Positions 24,459 through 36,440 of a stretch of DNA of 64,000 nt are shown here, piece after piece (position 1 is the stretch's first letter; every line of letters starts with the position of its first letter). The stretch is from Lunularia cruciata. Its lineage: Eukaryota; Streptophyta; Marchantiopsida; Lunulariales; Lunulariaceae. The notes beneath the pieces were generated by a model. That model did no database searches. It was not told the origin of the DNA and was given only the letters and a program-made list of their open reading frames with translations. A program made the translations under genes and the position numbers. Location of the stretch: contig OX419758.1 in the NCBI GenBank assembly GCA_948567375.1, positions 62,339,965 to 62,403,964 of the forward strand, given 5' to 3'.

Positions 24459-24873
24459 TTACATCTTTGCTTGTGCTTCATTCTCCGCATTTCTCAATAG
24501 GTGTACCATTAGGTTTGGTCTCTGAGCACCTATGTGATTACCTTTCTCTATACACTCTAAATTATGGTTTTCTCTTTCTCTTTGTTTTTTATCAAAGTAT
24601 AACTTTGGGCATAGTACCCCTTGGCATATCTTGTCTATTTGGTGCATCTTGTATCTTTGCTCTATCAAATGATATTTTTAATGTTTACCCCATTGCTATT
24701 GGAGATATATTTCTTTGTTTAGTCTCTTGTACCATCTGCTTGTTGCTATAATGCTTGTTTCTATCTTTTTGTCTCCACATCAATTTTTTGTGGCTACTCC
24801 AAGGAGCTACAAGATGTTTATTGCTAGTATTAGAGCATCTTTTGATCTCCATTCCAATTGAGTGAGTGTCCAA
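24459..24873 (-). pseudogene. Gag-like remnant of the copia element
   Basis: Minus-strand peptides such as LEISTWTLTQLEWRSKDALI and KICQGVLCPKLYF lie just downstream of the primer-binding site, where gag is expected. The similarity is loose; position and the Trp-x-x-Lys-Asp pattern are the main support. Confidence 0.35.
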
Positions 24874-24950
24874 GTGGATATCTCCAATGCCTTCAATACC
24901 ATTTCTTGTCTAGCTTTATTTTGCGCTCTTTGCTTAGTAGGCAATTAGAT

Positions 24951-24966
24951 CCTCTCTTTGATACCA
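24951..24966 (-). other. Primer-binding site, tRNA-iMet type
   Basis: The minus strand reads TGGTATCAAAGAGAGG, close to the common plant retrotransposon site TGGTATCAGAGC. It marks the inner edge of a 5' LTR that would extend rightwards from about 24977. Confidence 0.6.
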
Positions 24967-26711
24967 TTTGTATGTACATTTTATTGGATAAAGACCCCTT
25001 TGTTGTATAATTACGAGACTACCATAAGAGACTTCACATAATAGAGATTTGTCACATAATGATAGGGAGATCCCCTAAGAGGACCTTCTTTTATCAAAGC
25101 TCACTAACAAGAGTTCATAAATGCTTTTCCATCATGTTTCTTTCCATCCCTCTTGGACAATACCCACATCTTATGCCCTTTAAAGGATGTAGTTTGCACC
25201 ATGGAAACTTTCAAATGCAGCTTATAGACCTTATGTTTATGAGTCTAGACCCATATATGCAAGGTATAAAGTCCATGTGAGGTTTTCACTCCCTTTGGTT
25301 TCCCTAGGGTTCTAATTATCGATAAGAGATATGAATGTATTGGGATCTCCACAAGGGATGGAGGATAAATATAGCTCATTCATCTCCAACAAACTAGTTT
25401 GGGCTATTTTTTATGCTTACTCCCTAGGTTGGAAAACACACAAATAGCCTAATCCATTCTAGCTTACTACTATCTTCTTTGAATCTCCTATCTAGCTTGC
25501 CAATATCTTCTTATAGAGGTACTTCTACCACATTTAAGCACTTTTGATAGCACCATATGCTACACCTTTTCCACTTTGTTGGAGCCAAGTACGCTCCTAC
25601 AACTATCAAAGGTGTGGTGTAGATTACAAATAGCCCTACCCATAGCTATAGGAAGATGTGGTTTCATACTATATGAGTGCATTGTACCAATAGCCTTTAT
25701 AGGTGCATGCATCCTAGTGGCACTTCTCCTAGCCAAAAGTTTCTTACACTATGGTTGTCCTTTTCTATTGGCACCTATCATTATAGTGGATTCAAGAACA
25801 TACAACCTCAAGATATATCTATGGTTTGCTTGTGACTTTTTGCTATGCCTTACACGCACAACAATCCCCCCATTTTTTAATTTTGTATCATTTTACTCTC
25901 CAAGAATTATGTACATATTAGTGAGCATATGCACACCCAAACCCTTACCAACATCCTCACTAACATGCCATTATCAAATAGAGTTAAAATTCTTTCTTAT
26001 GGAGAGAAAAGCTATAGAGCTTGGTTCCATGCCTCCTCTTTGATAGAAGGTTTCCATTTCATGTTTTAGGAGTTCTCCACTAAATTTTGCTTGCAGTTAG
26101 GTCTCCCATATTTGGCTCTACTAGGGCTTTTAGACCAATGCACATGTGGTTCCACATATGATACACAAGGCATATATATTTTATGTTGTATTGTAGGTGG
26201 AGAGCACACCAAAGTTCATGATGCCATCTATGACATGGTGTCTTAAATCCTTCAAGCTACACATTCCCCAAGTATAGATTGAGATAATTCTTGGACCTAC
26301 CAAGATGATCTCCTCCTTGTTGAGTGAGAGCAAATATCATCACATTCACAAATGGTCAACATACTGAATTTGATGTGGGGGCTGCAAATCTCCATATGAG
26401 CAAAGACACTAGCACAAGCTAGCACTCAAGCAAGAACAACAACAACCATCATAGCTTGAGGAAAGGAGAATTATTATGCATCATAGTTCTCTTATGATAC
26501 ATTTGTTCTTGTGGTTGTGCAAATTTTTCAGCACATTGATCACCACTTTGATGGATTGCTTAGGAAAGTAGCACAAAGGTTTCTCATAGAAGAGAGGATC
26601 CATGGCTATCTTCCAAGATTTGCTCACTTCCTACTTTTGACAAAGAGTTTCAATCACCTTACAACTCTCTCAAGCCTTGGATCTTCATTGACAAGTAGTA
26701 ATAATTAGTGT
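24967..26711. other. Unassigned AT-rich DNA, probably LTR and repeat remnants
   Basis: Position next to the primer-binding site implies that the first few hundred bases are a 5' LTR of the minus-strand copia element. An open frame of 155 codons (25576-26043, plus) is hydrophobic but has no recognisable domain. I call no gene. Confidence 0.4.
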
Positions 26712-26716
26712 GCCCA

Positions 26717-27284
26717 TGTAATACCATTAGCTAGATAGATTATCTAGAGATTGAAATTGGCTTGGTAATATCTTTAGAGATGTTATATATTATGGTATAA
26801 GTAGATCAAATAGAGGTGTCACCAAAAGAGTACCTCCACTAGTAAAGTAGAGGTCAAAAACACCTTGAAACTTTAGAGCCAATTTTGGAAGCCTAAACGG
26901 ATGAATTAGGCCTTGAAAGTAGAAGACTCCCTACCCTTCATAGGTATGGGGTGTTGCATTCTTCCTACTTATTTTCATTTTTGAGAGCTTTCTTATGGTA
27001 CCTCACCCATGCTATTTTGAGCTTCCTATAGGAAGATTCTCCATGATTCCCTACCAATCAGATAGGACAAGGATCAACATGTCACCAATCCATGCAGCTA
27101 ATCTAAAGGTGAAGTTTGTTGACATGTTACCAATCCATGTATTTGATCCAAGGGTGTAGCTCCTTGTGGGTAGATCCTCTTTGTTATATAATAAAGACAA
27201 GGTGTTCCTTTGGGACATCATAGTATTCAAGAATGAAACCTTATGTTTATTCTCTTGTGTTTCTCCTATCCTTGGAACATTATA
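26717..27284 (+). repeat. Solo LTR of family A, copy 3, with target duplication GCCCA
   Basis: It starts TGTAATACCATTAGCTAG and ends TTGGAACATTATA (a changed TTACA). GCCCA precedes it (26712-26716) and follows it (27285-27289). It shares the paired AACATGT(C/T)ACCAATCCATG blocks and the TATATAATAAAGACAAGG box with the other two copies. No internal region adjoins it. Confidence 0.9.
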
Positions 27285-27289
27285 GCCCA

Positions 27290-28199
27290 TCACATCTAGA
27301 GTTGTCTCACTCATTTACTAAATGTACCATCAGAGGAATTCTACTATTTAGTCTGATGGTAGTTTTTTTGTAGTTTTTATTACATGGTCACATAGCCTTT
27401 CTTGTTATGTTGATTTGGGGGTCTTGGTTTTCTCTTTGGTTTTTAGCATCCTTGTTTTATTGAACTCCTTGCTCTTTATCTCCTCTAGTACTCCTTGGTG
27501 CTTTTTACTCCTATTTTGCTTTCCTTGAGAGTATTTTATATATGTATAACCTATAACACTTTGTTGCACACAAAGACTTTGAGTAATTTTGATCCAACCT
27601 TCTTGCATGGATTTGGTGACTTGTAGGCATAAGCAATGGTGGATTTCACCAAAATCAATCATAGCAAAGCACTCAAATAATTGCATTCAATGTTTTTGAG
27701 CATATGCAAGCTACTACTACAAGAAATTGATGTATCATCAACATAGAGGGCCAATATTGCTATATCATGTCCTTTGTACATATAATACACAATGCTATTG
27801 GGCTTGGATTTGGAAATCCAATGGTGAGTAAAGAATTGTTGATGAAGTACAATAAGCTAATGGATAAACACACAATTTGATTTGAGTAGCACATTGTGGA
27901 TTGATCCAAGAGATGCGGACTTAGTGCAGATTTTCCCATTTCTCTTCCAATATGGCTCTTGGAGGCATAAAAATGCTCAAAAACACTAGTGGGGACAAGG
28001 AGTTTCAATGGTTGGTAGCAAGCTATGGAATAGCTCTCATTGAACAAGTAATCATTGTTTGATCAAGGAATTATCTAGTAATAGTTAATTGTCTTTGAAT
28101 TGAGGGTTGAACTAGAGATGATTTAGAGTGAGGTGTGGTATAGGTTTGGTTGTGGATTATCAATACCTCAATTATGTTAGAACAACAATAAGCATTCTT
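27290..28199. other. Unassigned DNA between solo LTR and the NB-ARC-like remnant
   Basis: Minus-strand frames of 90-95 codons (27405-27686, 27760-28047) have no recognised motif. They could be further exons of the broken gene at 28200-29280, but this cannot be shown from sequence alone. Confidence 0.3.
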
Positions 28200-29280
28200 C
28201 AAATAGATCATTTTTGAATCCTTTCCATCTCAAAGTGTTGTCCTTTGCATTATCATCTCCTTCAATTGTCATTTTGAGATAAGTCAAGGCAAGTGGATAC
28301 ATTGGCATAACTTCTAGAATATTGTCAATCATATCCTACATGCAAACACAATATATTAAAAAAACAAATAAAACAAAAATTATAAACTGAAAAACCTACG
28401 CCCAAGCAAGGGAAGAGGAAAACAGGCAAACACTAACTCTTTGTCATGGAAAATGATATACTTCATTGTGAGTTAAACTCATTTGTATTTTATCATATCT
28501 TGCATAGATTACATATCTATCGTAAGCTAAAAATAATCAAACACAAATAGTGTTCAATTACCAAGCTGAAGCTTAAAAGTAAAATTGCTTGATTGACCTT
28601 GAACTGAAAAAACTAGGTCTACAATAAATTGAATTGCTACATGATCAATTTGGACTGAGCAATAAACTATAGCTTGATACTTATTACATTCAACATGAGG
28701 AATTATGTGGTAGATGATTTACCTTACCCTAATCAAATTAGGATAGGCATTTTGATGTGTAACTATCAATTTACAAGTATACAACGATTATCAAGAAGTT
28801 TTGGAAAGTATTTCACAACTCACCTTGCATTCTTTGAGTACACTTTGAAATCCAGCATGTCAAATCAATCTCTCTTCCTTTAGAGATTTGAAATGTATAC
28901 ATGGGGATAAAAAATTGTCATGCAATGTCTTTAGATGTTTGTAGAGGATAGCTTGAGGCTATGAGGTGCTTCATTCTTACACCACTATTATCAAACAAAA
29001 GTTACGAAAGACATCTGAATGTAAATATTATCCAATATGATCAGAATCCTTGACTTCTGCCTTGCCTATATGCAACTCAATTGGTTATGAATTTTTGGGT
29101 TTGTTTCCACAACTTGCTTCATTCCTTGAAGTTTCAACAACTCTGATATTTTCTCCACAAGAAGTTTAGCATTAGCACGACGACTACCTATTCCATGGGA
29201 GTTGTTCATAGCTCCCTCTCAATCAATAGAACTAGACTTTCCTTTATTGACTGATTGCCTCACCTATGGAACCCGGGCAC
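28200..29280 (-). pseudogene. Possible broken NB-ARC-type gene
   Basis: On the minus strand, 29170-29040 reads LLVEKISELLKLQGMKQVVE and later RILIILDNI, which resembles the kinase-2 (Walker B) box of plant NB-ARC proteins. An exon-like end CTCAAAGAATGCAAG|gtgagt lies at 28824. An acceptor tttgcatgtag near 28345 opens DNILEVMPMYPLALTYLK, reminiscent of the GLPLAL box. No P-loop was found and stops interrupt the frames. The identification is tentative. Confidence 0.28.
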
Positions 29281-31437
29281 GGCCTCCACTCTCCAAACCC
29301 AACATTTAAACATAAAGGTTTGGAAAAACCCAAGGCTCCTTTTATAAACAGTGGATTGATTAGTGTAGGTTTATAATATCACTACTTGTTGATGTATTTT
29401 TGACATTTCCATGTTGATAATAATAGTTGATAGAGGATTTACTATATCCCATTCTCTATTAAAAATGCATAAACATGATAATAGTTGAAGTAAATTACAA
29501 TAATACATCTCAGCCATGTCTACACCCACTCTCGACAAGAGAGATCTATATTGAGACTTGTAACTTTGTGAAAATAAGGATCTCTTTTCTTTAAACTTCT
29601 CCAATACTTTTGGAGAAGTTCGCAAATTCACCAAAGGACTCACTTGACATAAGCACGTGCTTCACATAAGGCCATAGTGCATGCTTTCACTTATTCCCTT
29701 CTTTCTCCGCTTATTATATGTTATTCGGTATATAGTATTAAAAAATATAATATATTAGAATATATGTCAGAAATGAACAATGTTTAAAAAATCTCCTGAC
29801 CTGTTCTTAACCTAAGCTTATTTGATACGAGGTTCATTTCTAATTTTATCTTGAACATTGCGATGGACTACAAATGCATATGAACTTCGATAAAAGAGTC
29901 CACTAATTTTCTTTTCCTTAAATTCTTTTTTAATACTCCTAATGCTTCGATATATGAACGCAAACTTGGACGTTGCTTTAATTTGGGCTATTAGGGTTGC
30001 TCTAAACATAATAGATCAAAACAAGAAAGTGCGTTTTACTAGTTTTCCTTTGTCTAAACTCTACTTTGAACTTATGCATAACTTGGATCACATTAGATCA
30101 CGTTACGATTCGAAATGATATACTTAAAAAACTTCAACTAAAACTAAGAAATAAACAAAAACCGATTGAATCCTTTCTCAATTGAAACAAATATGAAATG
30201 GCCAAAATCCAGCAGTGTTTTGAATAAAATTATTCAGATTTGCTTATTAAAATCATATAAATAGATTCCCTATTTAGTTCATCGAATATCTACATATATT
30301 ATAACCTTCAAAAGTTACATTTATTATATACCAAATAAAAAAATATATCTAATTATAAAATGTATTCTCGTACTCGTATCCCTCCTTCCAAAATATGTCA
30401 TTCTCATATCTAAACCTGTTTTAGGGAATAGCATCTGTCAATAATATAAGAAAAGCATAATGATAAGAATAGAACACTCATTCCAATAGATACAAAAGAC
30501 CCATAATAACACTTGGAAATAACAAAGGCAGGGTTTATTAATTGTGTCATCGCCTTATGCATTTACATCTTGTTGGATGTTTATTGTTCGGCATTAAAAG
30601 TTTCAAATGTTTTTCTCTCCCAACAATGTTTATTTTTTATTGTTCGTTATATTTATACCTATCCAACTCCTTAATCGTGAAGAGCAAACAAGATATGTTA
30701 GAAGAGTATTGAGCTGTAAGAAATATTATTGTTGCGTACTGCCCGATTTACCCAATTACTTGGAGTTAAAGAGTTGTATATGTACCAACTCTCAATTAAA
30801 TCAATGTAAAGACACGAAATTTTTTTGGAATGATTATACACCTCACATAGAGGTCTCTTCTCCTCAAATTTATTGTCGTAAATTTGAGAGGGACATAGTG
30901 GACATAGACCCCACTAGTATATATCGACTATTTTAATCGATAACGGAACATAAGGAAGAAATGTGTGTTTCTTTCAATAATTCACCTAAATATCTAAACC
31001 ATGTATAGGAAACCATTTGATTCAAGATCGAATTGTAAAAAATAATACACCACTAAAATCCATATATGTAGTCGACAAGGTTAACTTGGGGTTTCGCACT
31101 TTCCTATAGTTCCACAATCTTTCTTTTAAAATCAATCGTTTTGAAACAATGAATTAAAATGCAATTCAAGCCTCTTCCTCCTCATCCTTGTACATGGAGA
31201 CTCTTTACACGCTACGAGAAGTGATTAAATGAATGAATAATTAGTAATTCTTCACCTCCTTCTATTCAGAGATTAATATTTAGGATCATAGACACTCATC
31301 ACTGCATTCAAATAAAGCCTAGTGCATATATCACTCCAATAATCAATAGACGAGAATCCACTACACAAATACAAATTGGTACTGTTTTCTATATTTCTTA
31401 TAGAAGGACCCTTGCCATACTTTACCATTTAGTAATA
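29281..31437. other. AT-rich intergenic DNA
   Basis: No gene recognised. A 109-codon open frame (30607-30936, plus) and a 90-codon frame (29371-29643, minus) carry no known motif. A small perfect stem AACTTCTCC...GGAGAAGTT sits at about 29596-29622. Confidence 0.4.
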
Positions 31438-31502
31438 ATGTCCGCTCATTCGGACCACTTTGCAGATCCGTCTAGGAAATTGTGGAACCTGCGGACTGTC
31501 AG

Positions 31503-31600
31503 CCGGAAACCAGCTCAGAGCCGGAAACCGCAAACCGGAACCCGCGTTTCTCCCACGGGGTCCAGGATCCAGCGACCTAAATCGAGGGGAGAAACCCTAA
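31503..31600 (+). promoter_or_regulatory. RPL17 promoter motifs: three CCGGAA sites and a telo-box
   Basis: CCGGAA occurs at 31503-31508, 31521-31526 and 31535-31540. The telo-box AAACCCTAA lies at 31592-31600, about 110 bases upstream of the start codon. Telo-boxes are a known feature of plant ribosomal-protein promoters. A pyrimidine-rich stretch (ctctctttcccctcc) precedes the start codon. The role of the CCGGAA cluster is unknown. Confidence 0.7.
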
Positions 31601-31710
31601 TACGATTGAGGCGGGGACAAGTAGTCACCGCCTAGATCTGAGTACCTCTCTTTCCCCTCCGCTCGCAGGAGCTTTGGAATCCACCCTTCTGTTTCTTCGA
31701 TTTAGCAAAG

Positions 31711-32890
31711 ATGGTACGTCGAACGCGAATTTCATCTTGCGTACATGGTCGATTTGAATTGTTGTCAATTTATGTCGATCGAGAAACACGTAGATTTGTG
31801 ATCCGTCCGCCGTCTGATTCCTTGCTTTTGTGTATGAACAGGTGAAGTACGCTCGTGAGCCCGACAATCCTACCAAGTCTTGCAAGGCTCGGGGGTCTGA
31901 TTTGCGAGTACACTTCAAGGTACGTAACCTACCTTTAGCTCTTCACTCTGGTTTATGTCACTTGGAAATCGGTGAAGAACGAAAATAATGAAACGAGACG
32001 GAAATTGAATAAAAGGAACTTGGTATCTTTTCAGAACACTCGCGAAACAGCACAGGCCATCAAGCATCTACCACTCAACAAGGCGAAGAGCTATCTAGAG
32101 GATGTACTTGCCCACAAGCAGGCCATTCCTTTCCGCAGATTCTGTGGAGGAGTTGGGCGTACCGCGCAGGCGAAGTCCCGACATTCGAACGGACAGGGAA
32201 GGTGGCCCGTGAAGTCGGCTACATTTTTGTTAGATTTGCTCAAGAACGCCGAAAGCAATGCCGAGGTGAAGGGTTTGGACGTGGACACACTCACCATCTC
32301 CCACATTCAGGTTAACAAGGCTCAAAAACAGAGAAGAAGAACTTACCGTGCCCACGGTCGTATTAATCGTGAGTGGCCTGTCTAAGCTCTATCCACGCTA
32401 TGAGGATCGCTGTCGGAGGGTTAATTTTGTCATTTCTGCAAAACCTTTTGATGTCTGCACAAGGCTGGCTTCCGAGCGTAGCTGTTTTCGGGAAGTGATA
32501 CTCTGTTTTTGCAGCGTACATGTCGTCACGATGTCACTTGGGGTTTACATTTGTAGGGTTCATGTCCTGCCGTCTCTATCATATATTTTGAAGGCTTGGT
32601 GTGCTTAGCCCTCTGGCTCTAAATTGTGACCTGTTCCGTAATTGCAGCCTACATGTCTTCACCTTGTCACATCGAGTTGACACTTTCTGAGAAGGAGGTG
32701 CCAGTGAAGAAAGAGGTTTGAGCTCTAACCACTCTCGCTACCTGACTTCCCTGACTTAATCCCTCCTGCTCTCTACTGTTTAATTTAGTCTTGAAGCTGA
32801 GTTTGTCTTGTTGTATGTCAGGCCGAGACTGAGATTGCACCCAAAAGCAAGAAAGCTCAAGCTCGCCTCCGAAGCGGAACGTCATCATAG
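31711..32890 (+). CDS. RPL17: 60S ribosomal protein L17 (uL22), cytosolic, 183 aa
   Basis: Exons are 31711-31713 (ATG alone), 31842-31919, 32035-32368, 32648-32715 and 32822-32890, a total of 552 nt with GT-AG introns and agreeing phases. The protein begins [20 protein letters not shown] and contains [75 protein letters not shown] and [10 protein letters not shown], matching eukaryotic uL22/L17 end to end. L17 lines the peptide exit tunnel of the 60S subunit. The intron right after ATG lets the first intron carry regulatory signals. Length and all conserved blocks are normal, so the gene looks functional. Confidence 0.97.
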
Positions 32891-35169
32891 ACGAATTTAT
32901 AGGGATTGTGTAGTTGGATCAACTCTCTTACGCCAATTTTGAGTGTTGTTTTGGGCTACACTCCGGGAAGAGAACTTCATTGCAATTGTTGCTTAGTCCG
33001 CGCACGTCAAATTAGCCACATTTGTGGTTGAGCTGAATCCACCACCAAGTAAATTCGTACTATGTGTTCCACTCCATCTTTCATACCTTGTATACAGATT
33101 TGTCCCCTGTGATTCGAGATGTTGTAAGATACGATCGTTTACAGGGTTTCGTTCCCGTACAGAGTTTAAGAATCAATGTCCGATAAGTTTCAGGATCGCA
33201 TCGTTTCACGTCAGTACCCTCAATTAGTGCGTTCAGTCCCAAGTTTGGTACCTGAACTCCCCTCATAGGGTTTGCCTCAATCTTCCTACATTGACCTACA
33301 AGTAGATCTGCAGCGGTGCAATGTTGAGTAGGGCGAGCACATTTTAGTGATTTTGTACGACTCTTTGCAGTCTCCCAAGTTTTAATGAGCGTAGATTTTC
33401 CTCATTAAATAGCCAACAACAGGGAATCTGAGCGATAATGGCCGAGTACTTGTACACAAGGTGTGATGAAAGCTTCAGTGGGTCAATCGTATTCCGTGTG
33501 GACAAGTGATTCATGAAGAGTAATCTGATTCCCTGAACTGTTCCCTACTGTGAATTTTCGAAAGGAATTCGACAATTTTGTCATTGGTGAAGAACATCCC
33601 TTGCACTGAACTTAGTTGCACCAGACCTGATTTCTATATTGACTCGGAAATCAAGCCTGAGAATTGCATCCATGCCGGAAGCGAATCTTGGTAAACATTG
33701 CGAGGTTCATACACTGATCCCCTACCGACGACCACGTTTGCCGGAAAGGATAGTTCGACTACCCCAAGCCTTTGTAGCAATACTGGTTGTGGAAGATGGG
33801 ATATACATCTTAAGGAAGATGGGTCCCAAAAAGAAAAAGAGAACTGCCCTGCCACCATCGCTAAACACGAAGAGGACAGGACCGTCGGCAGCGAGAGTAT
33901 GTCGTAAAAATTCGTCTGAAGTCCCGGTGGACTTGACTACAGCCTGCATGAAGACTAAATTACATCAAAGGCAAATGGCATGCTAGGACCGTGACCTCGA
34001 ATCTGAACTTTGAGAATTATCATATCGAATGGAAAGATCATGTGCCATATGACGTGACATGGAGATGAAGTCAAGAATGGAACGGAGAGGGAAACATACC
34101 AAGGCAACGCTGATGTCGGACGAATCGAAATGTGTAAATGAAACCCTTGCAGCCATAAGTTGAGTAGATGATAACGGGACGTACACATCTGTATGAAATT
34201 CGATGCAGTTGTGGGGTCCTCGTCTCCAAAGAGCCTCATTTTAGTACAGTTCTACGATGTGGTCTGTTCTGATCGGATACTTCCATTGCCTGTTGTCTGA
34301 AGGCTGGATATTTCTACTTGCAGTTGCCACGATGCAGCTGTTGTCTCTCCTTTCTTATCATGCCGAGTATAATTGTCGTTAAGCATATAACATATAAGCA
34401 TATAATGTAAGAAATCTGTACTCAAATCTTTGGACTGTAGCTTTCATAAATATCTAGCTACAAATTTGCTTTCGAAAAATCTACAATATGCAATTTGTAT
34501 GATATTATTTTGATTAGGGTGTAAGTGCCAATCCCCTTTAGAATCACTTTCTTTCCCATCAACCGCGCTTTCTTTCCACCAAGGAGGAGATATAATATTT
34601 TTGAGGCATGGAAGCAATTTTGGAGCCCAACTAGCTCAATTCTTGTCCTCCAAATTCTACCATCTGAGTTCTCATATTGATCATTTTGACTCACCTCTTC
34701 AAACTTTGTTAATCAAAAACTCAATGCCTACATCTTGAAATAACGATAAATAATGGTAAATTACTCAAAATTACTTACAATCACCCAGAAAATAGTCTAG
34801 CTTCGACTTGGTCTATTGTAAAACCACTCTATTATAAAAGTAGAGGGAGTCCAAGGATATAGATTGATCACTTTACGAACATTAAATTTCAAACTTTACG
34901 CCCAAATATGATTGACGATAAAACTTCAACAAGATGAATAAGAAAAATATCATGATTATCATTCTCAATTAGGAACAAAAGTGTCTCAAGCTTTCATGCC
35001 GTATCTCAAAAACAAGCTCTACAGAAGAGAAGAGATAAAAGAAAAACAATACGCAAAAACTCAAGTGTCAGATCTGTTTCCACCAATTCCACTTAAACCA
35101 AAACTTCATAATAAAGCCATCTGCTCCAAGAATAATAGTAAGTCCTATCACAAAAGTAATGTTATTCAA
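32891..35169. other. RPL17 3' flank and unassigned low-repeat DNA
   Basis: The first part should hold the RPL17 3' UTR. Two overlapping plus-strand frames occur at 33639-33986 and 33698-33907; the first includes KMGPKKKKRTALPP. On the minus strand 34239-34180 reads MRLFGDEDPTTASNFIQMC, which resembles the start of a cyclophilin domain, but no continuing exon was found. No gene is called. Composition becomes AT-rich after 34.4 kb. Confidence 0.4.
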
Positions 35170-36440
35170 TAATATGTGGAAGTTCTGGACTTGCACAAAA
35201 ACCAATCTGTCGTAAATGGACTTTTAGATTACAATTAAATCTTCACGGTTCCATCATGAAACAAGGTTACTACATACAAGGTTAGTAGTACACGTAAGCC
35301 TTATTATAAGGACCTTAATAAGAGTGACTTTATCCATAGCTTTGAATCAAGTGGACATGAAAACTGCATTCCTAAATGGGATATATTCAAGCCTAGACCC
35401 GCTACTAACCAGCGTTACATGTGGAAAGGCAAGCATTGTGCAACTTTAGTGTTTGCGAATGACAATGTGCATTTATTATCTGCATTAAAACTCGTTTAAG
35501 TTCTAAAGTCTTAGATGACAGACATGGGACTCATCCATCATTTATCTAAGTATTGAGATAATTAAAATTGAACAAGGGATGGATAGAATCAGTAGTGCAT
35601 CCTTTCACTCCCCCACCCACAAATTGTTTGAGTCTGGAATGGCCAAATATGGAGCACAAGAGCTTCTCCAATTGCTGGGAGAAAAGTATACAGTAAAACA
35701 TGTTCACACTACTGAAGAGGGGAATGCAACACGAATGCAATACTCACAGTTCAAAGCATTGTTGATTCTCTAAACTAAGCAGCTATGCAACGGACCTGGC
35801 TTGGCATACTACTCCATAAGCGTGTTGTCACAATACGTGACCAATACACGAACCGAAGCATATTAATGCGAGCAAAAGAATATTCAGTTATATTGAACGC
35901 ACTGCCAACTGTCACATTGGAAACTTCACCTGCCGAAGACAATTATACTGGTGCTGTAGCCATGTAATGGACTGTCCTTGTGATGAGAACTTAGGGTACT
36001 GATTTGAACTTAGGGTACCCATGAGCTTGACTTCCATGCGTCACCAATATCTTTTACATGTCTAGCAATAGTAGGTGTTGAATGTGTGGCCCTTAGTACA
36101 CTGTGTTTTGAAGCAGTTTGGTTGAGAAGACTTCTTAAGAATCTTAAAATAAGAATACCTCACTAACTGAAATACCCTGTGATAATCAGAGTGCTATCGT
36201 TGAGTATCATCAAAGTTTCACAGCAGAACGAAGCACACCGATCTATATCATTATCAATATCATTTTATAAAGGAATGTCCTTCAGTAAGGTAGTACTAGG
36301 TGAGTATTGTGCTACAGATTTAGTGATGGTTGACCTGGTGACTATAATTATTCATGGTTCTAGAATAGTTAATTTACTCCCTGTGATAGAATTATATTCA
36401 GAAGTTCAACTAAAAGTAGACATGGAGCTGAAAAACTGCA
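35170..36440 (+). mobile_element. Highly decayed Ty1/copia pol fragment
   Basis: Scattered plus-strand motifs lie in the right order: NQVDMKTAFLNG (about 35345), LVFANDN (about 35440), MTDMGLIHHL (about 35515), LAYYSISVLSQYVTN (about 35800) and CDNQSAIVEYHQ (about 36180). These correspond to copia reverse transcriptase through RNase H. Frames shift between blocks and stops are frequent. It looks older than the other copia remnant at 59048-60394. Confidence 0.75.

Larger units (their letters stand above)
20797..24966 (-). mobile_element. Degenerate Ty1/copia-like element, minus strand, with foreign insert
   Basis: From right to left the minus strand shows a primer-binding site (24951-24966), gag-like sequence (24873-24459) and, after unrelated DNA, the end of reverse transcriptase and RNase H (about 21600-21060). 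Sequences resembling LRRs (22164-22760) lie between, so the element is a mosaic or nested structure. All frames are broken. Flanking LTRs were not delimited. Confidence 0.5.

Noticed and set aside
25576-26043. 155-codon hydrophobic plus-strand open frame as a membrane protein
   Set aside because: No start context, homology or splice structure; it lies where LTR sequence of the minus-strand copia is expected, and pyrimidine-rich DNA readily gives Leu/Ile/Phe-rich frames.
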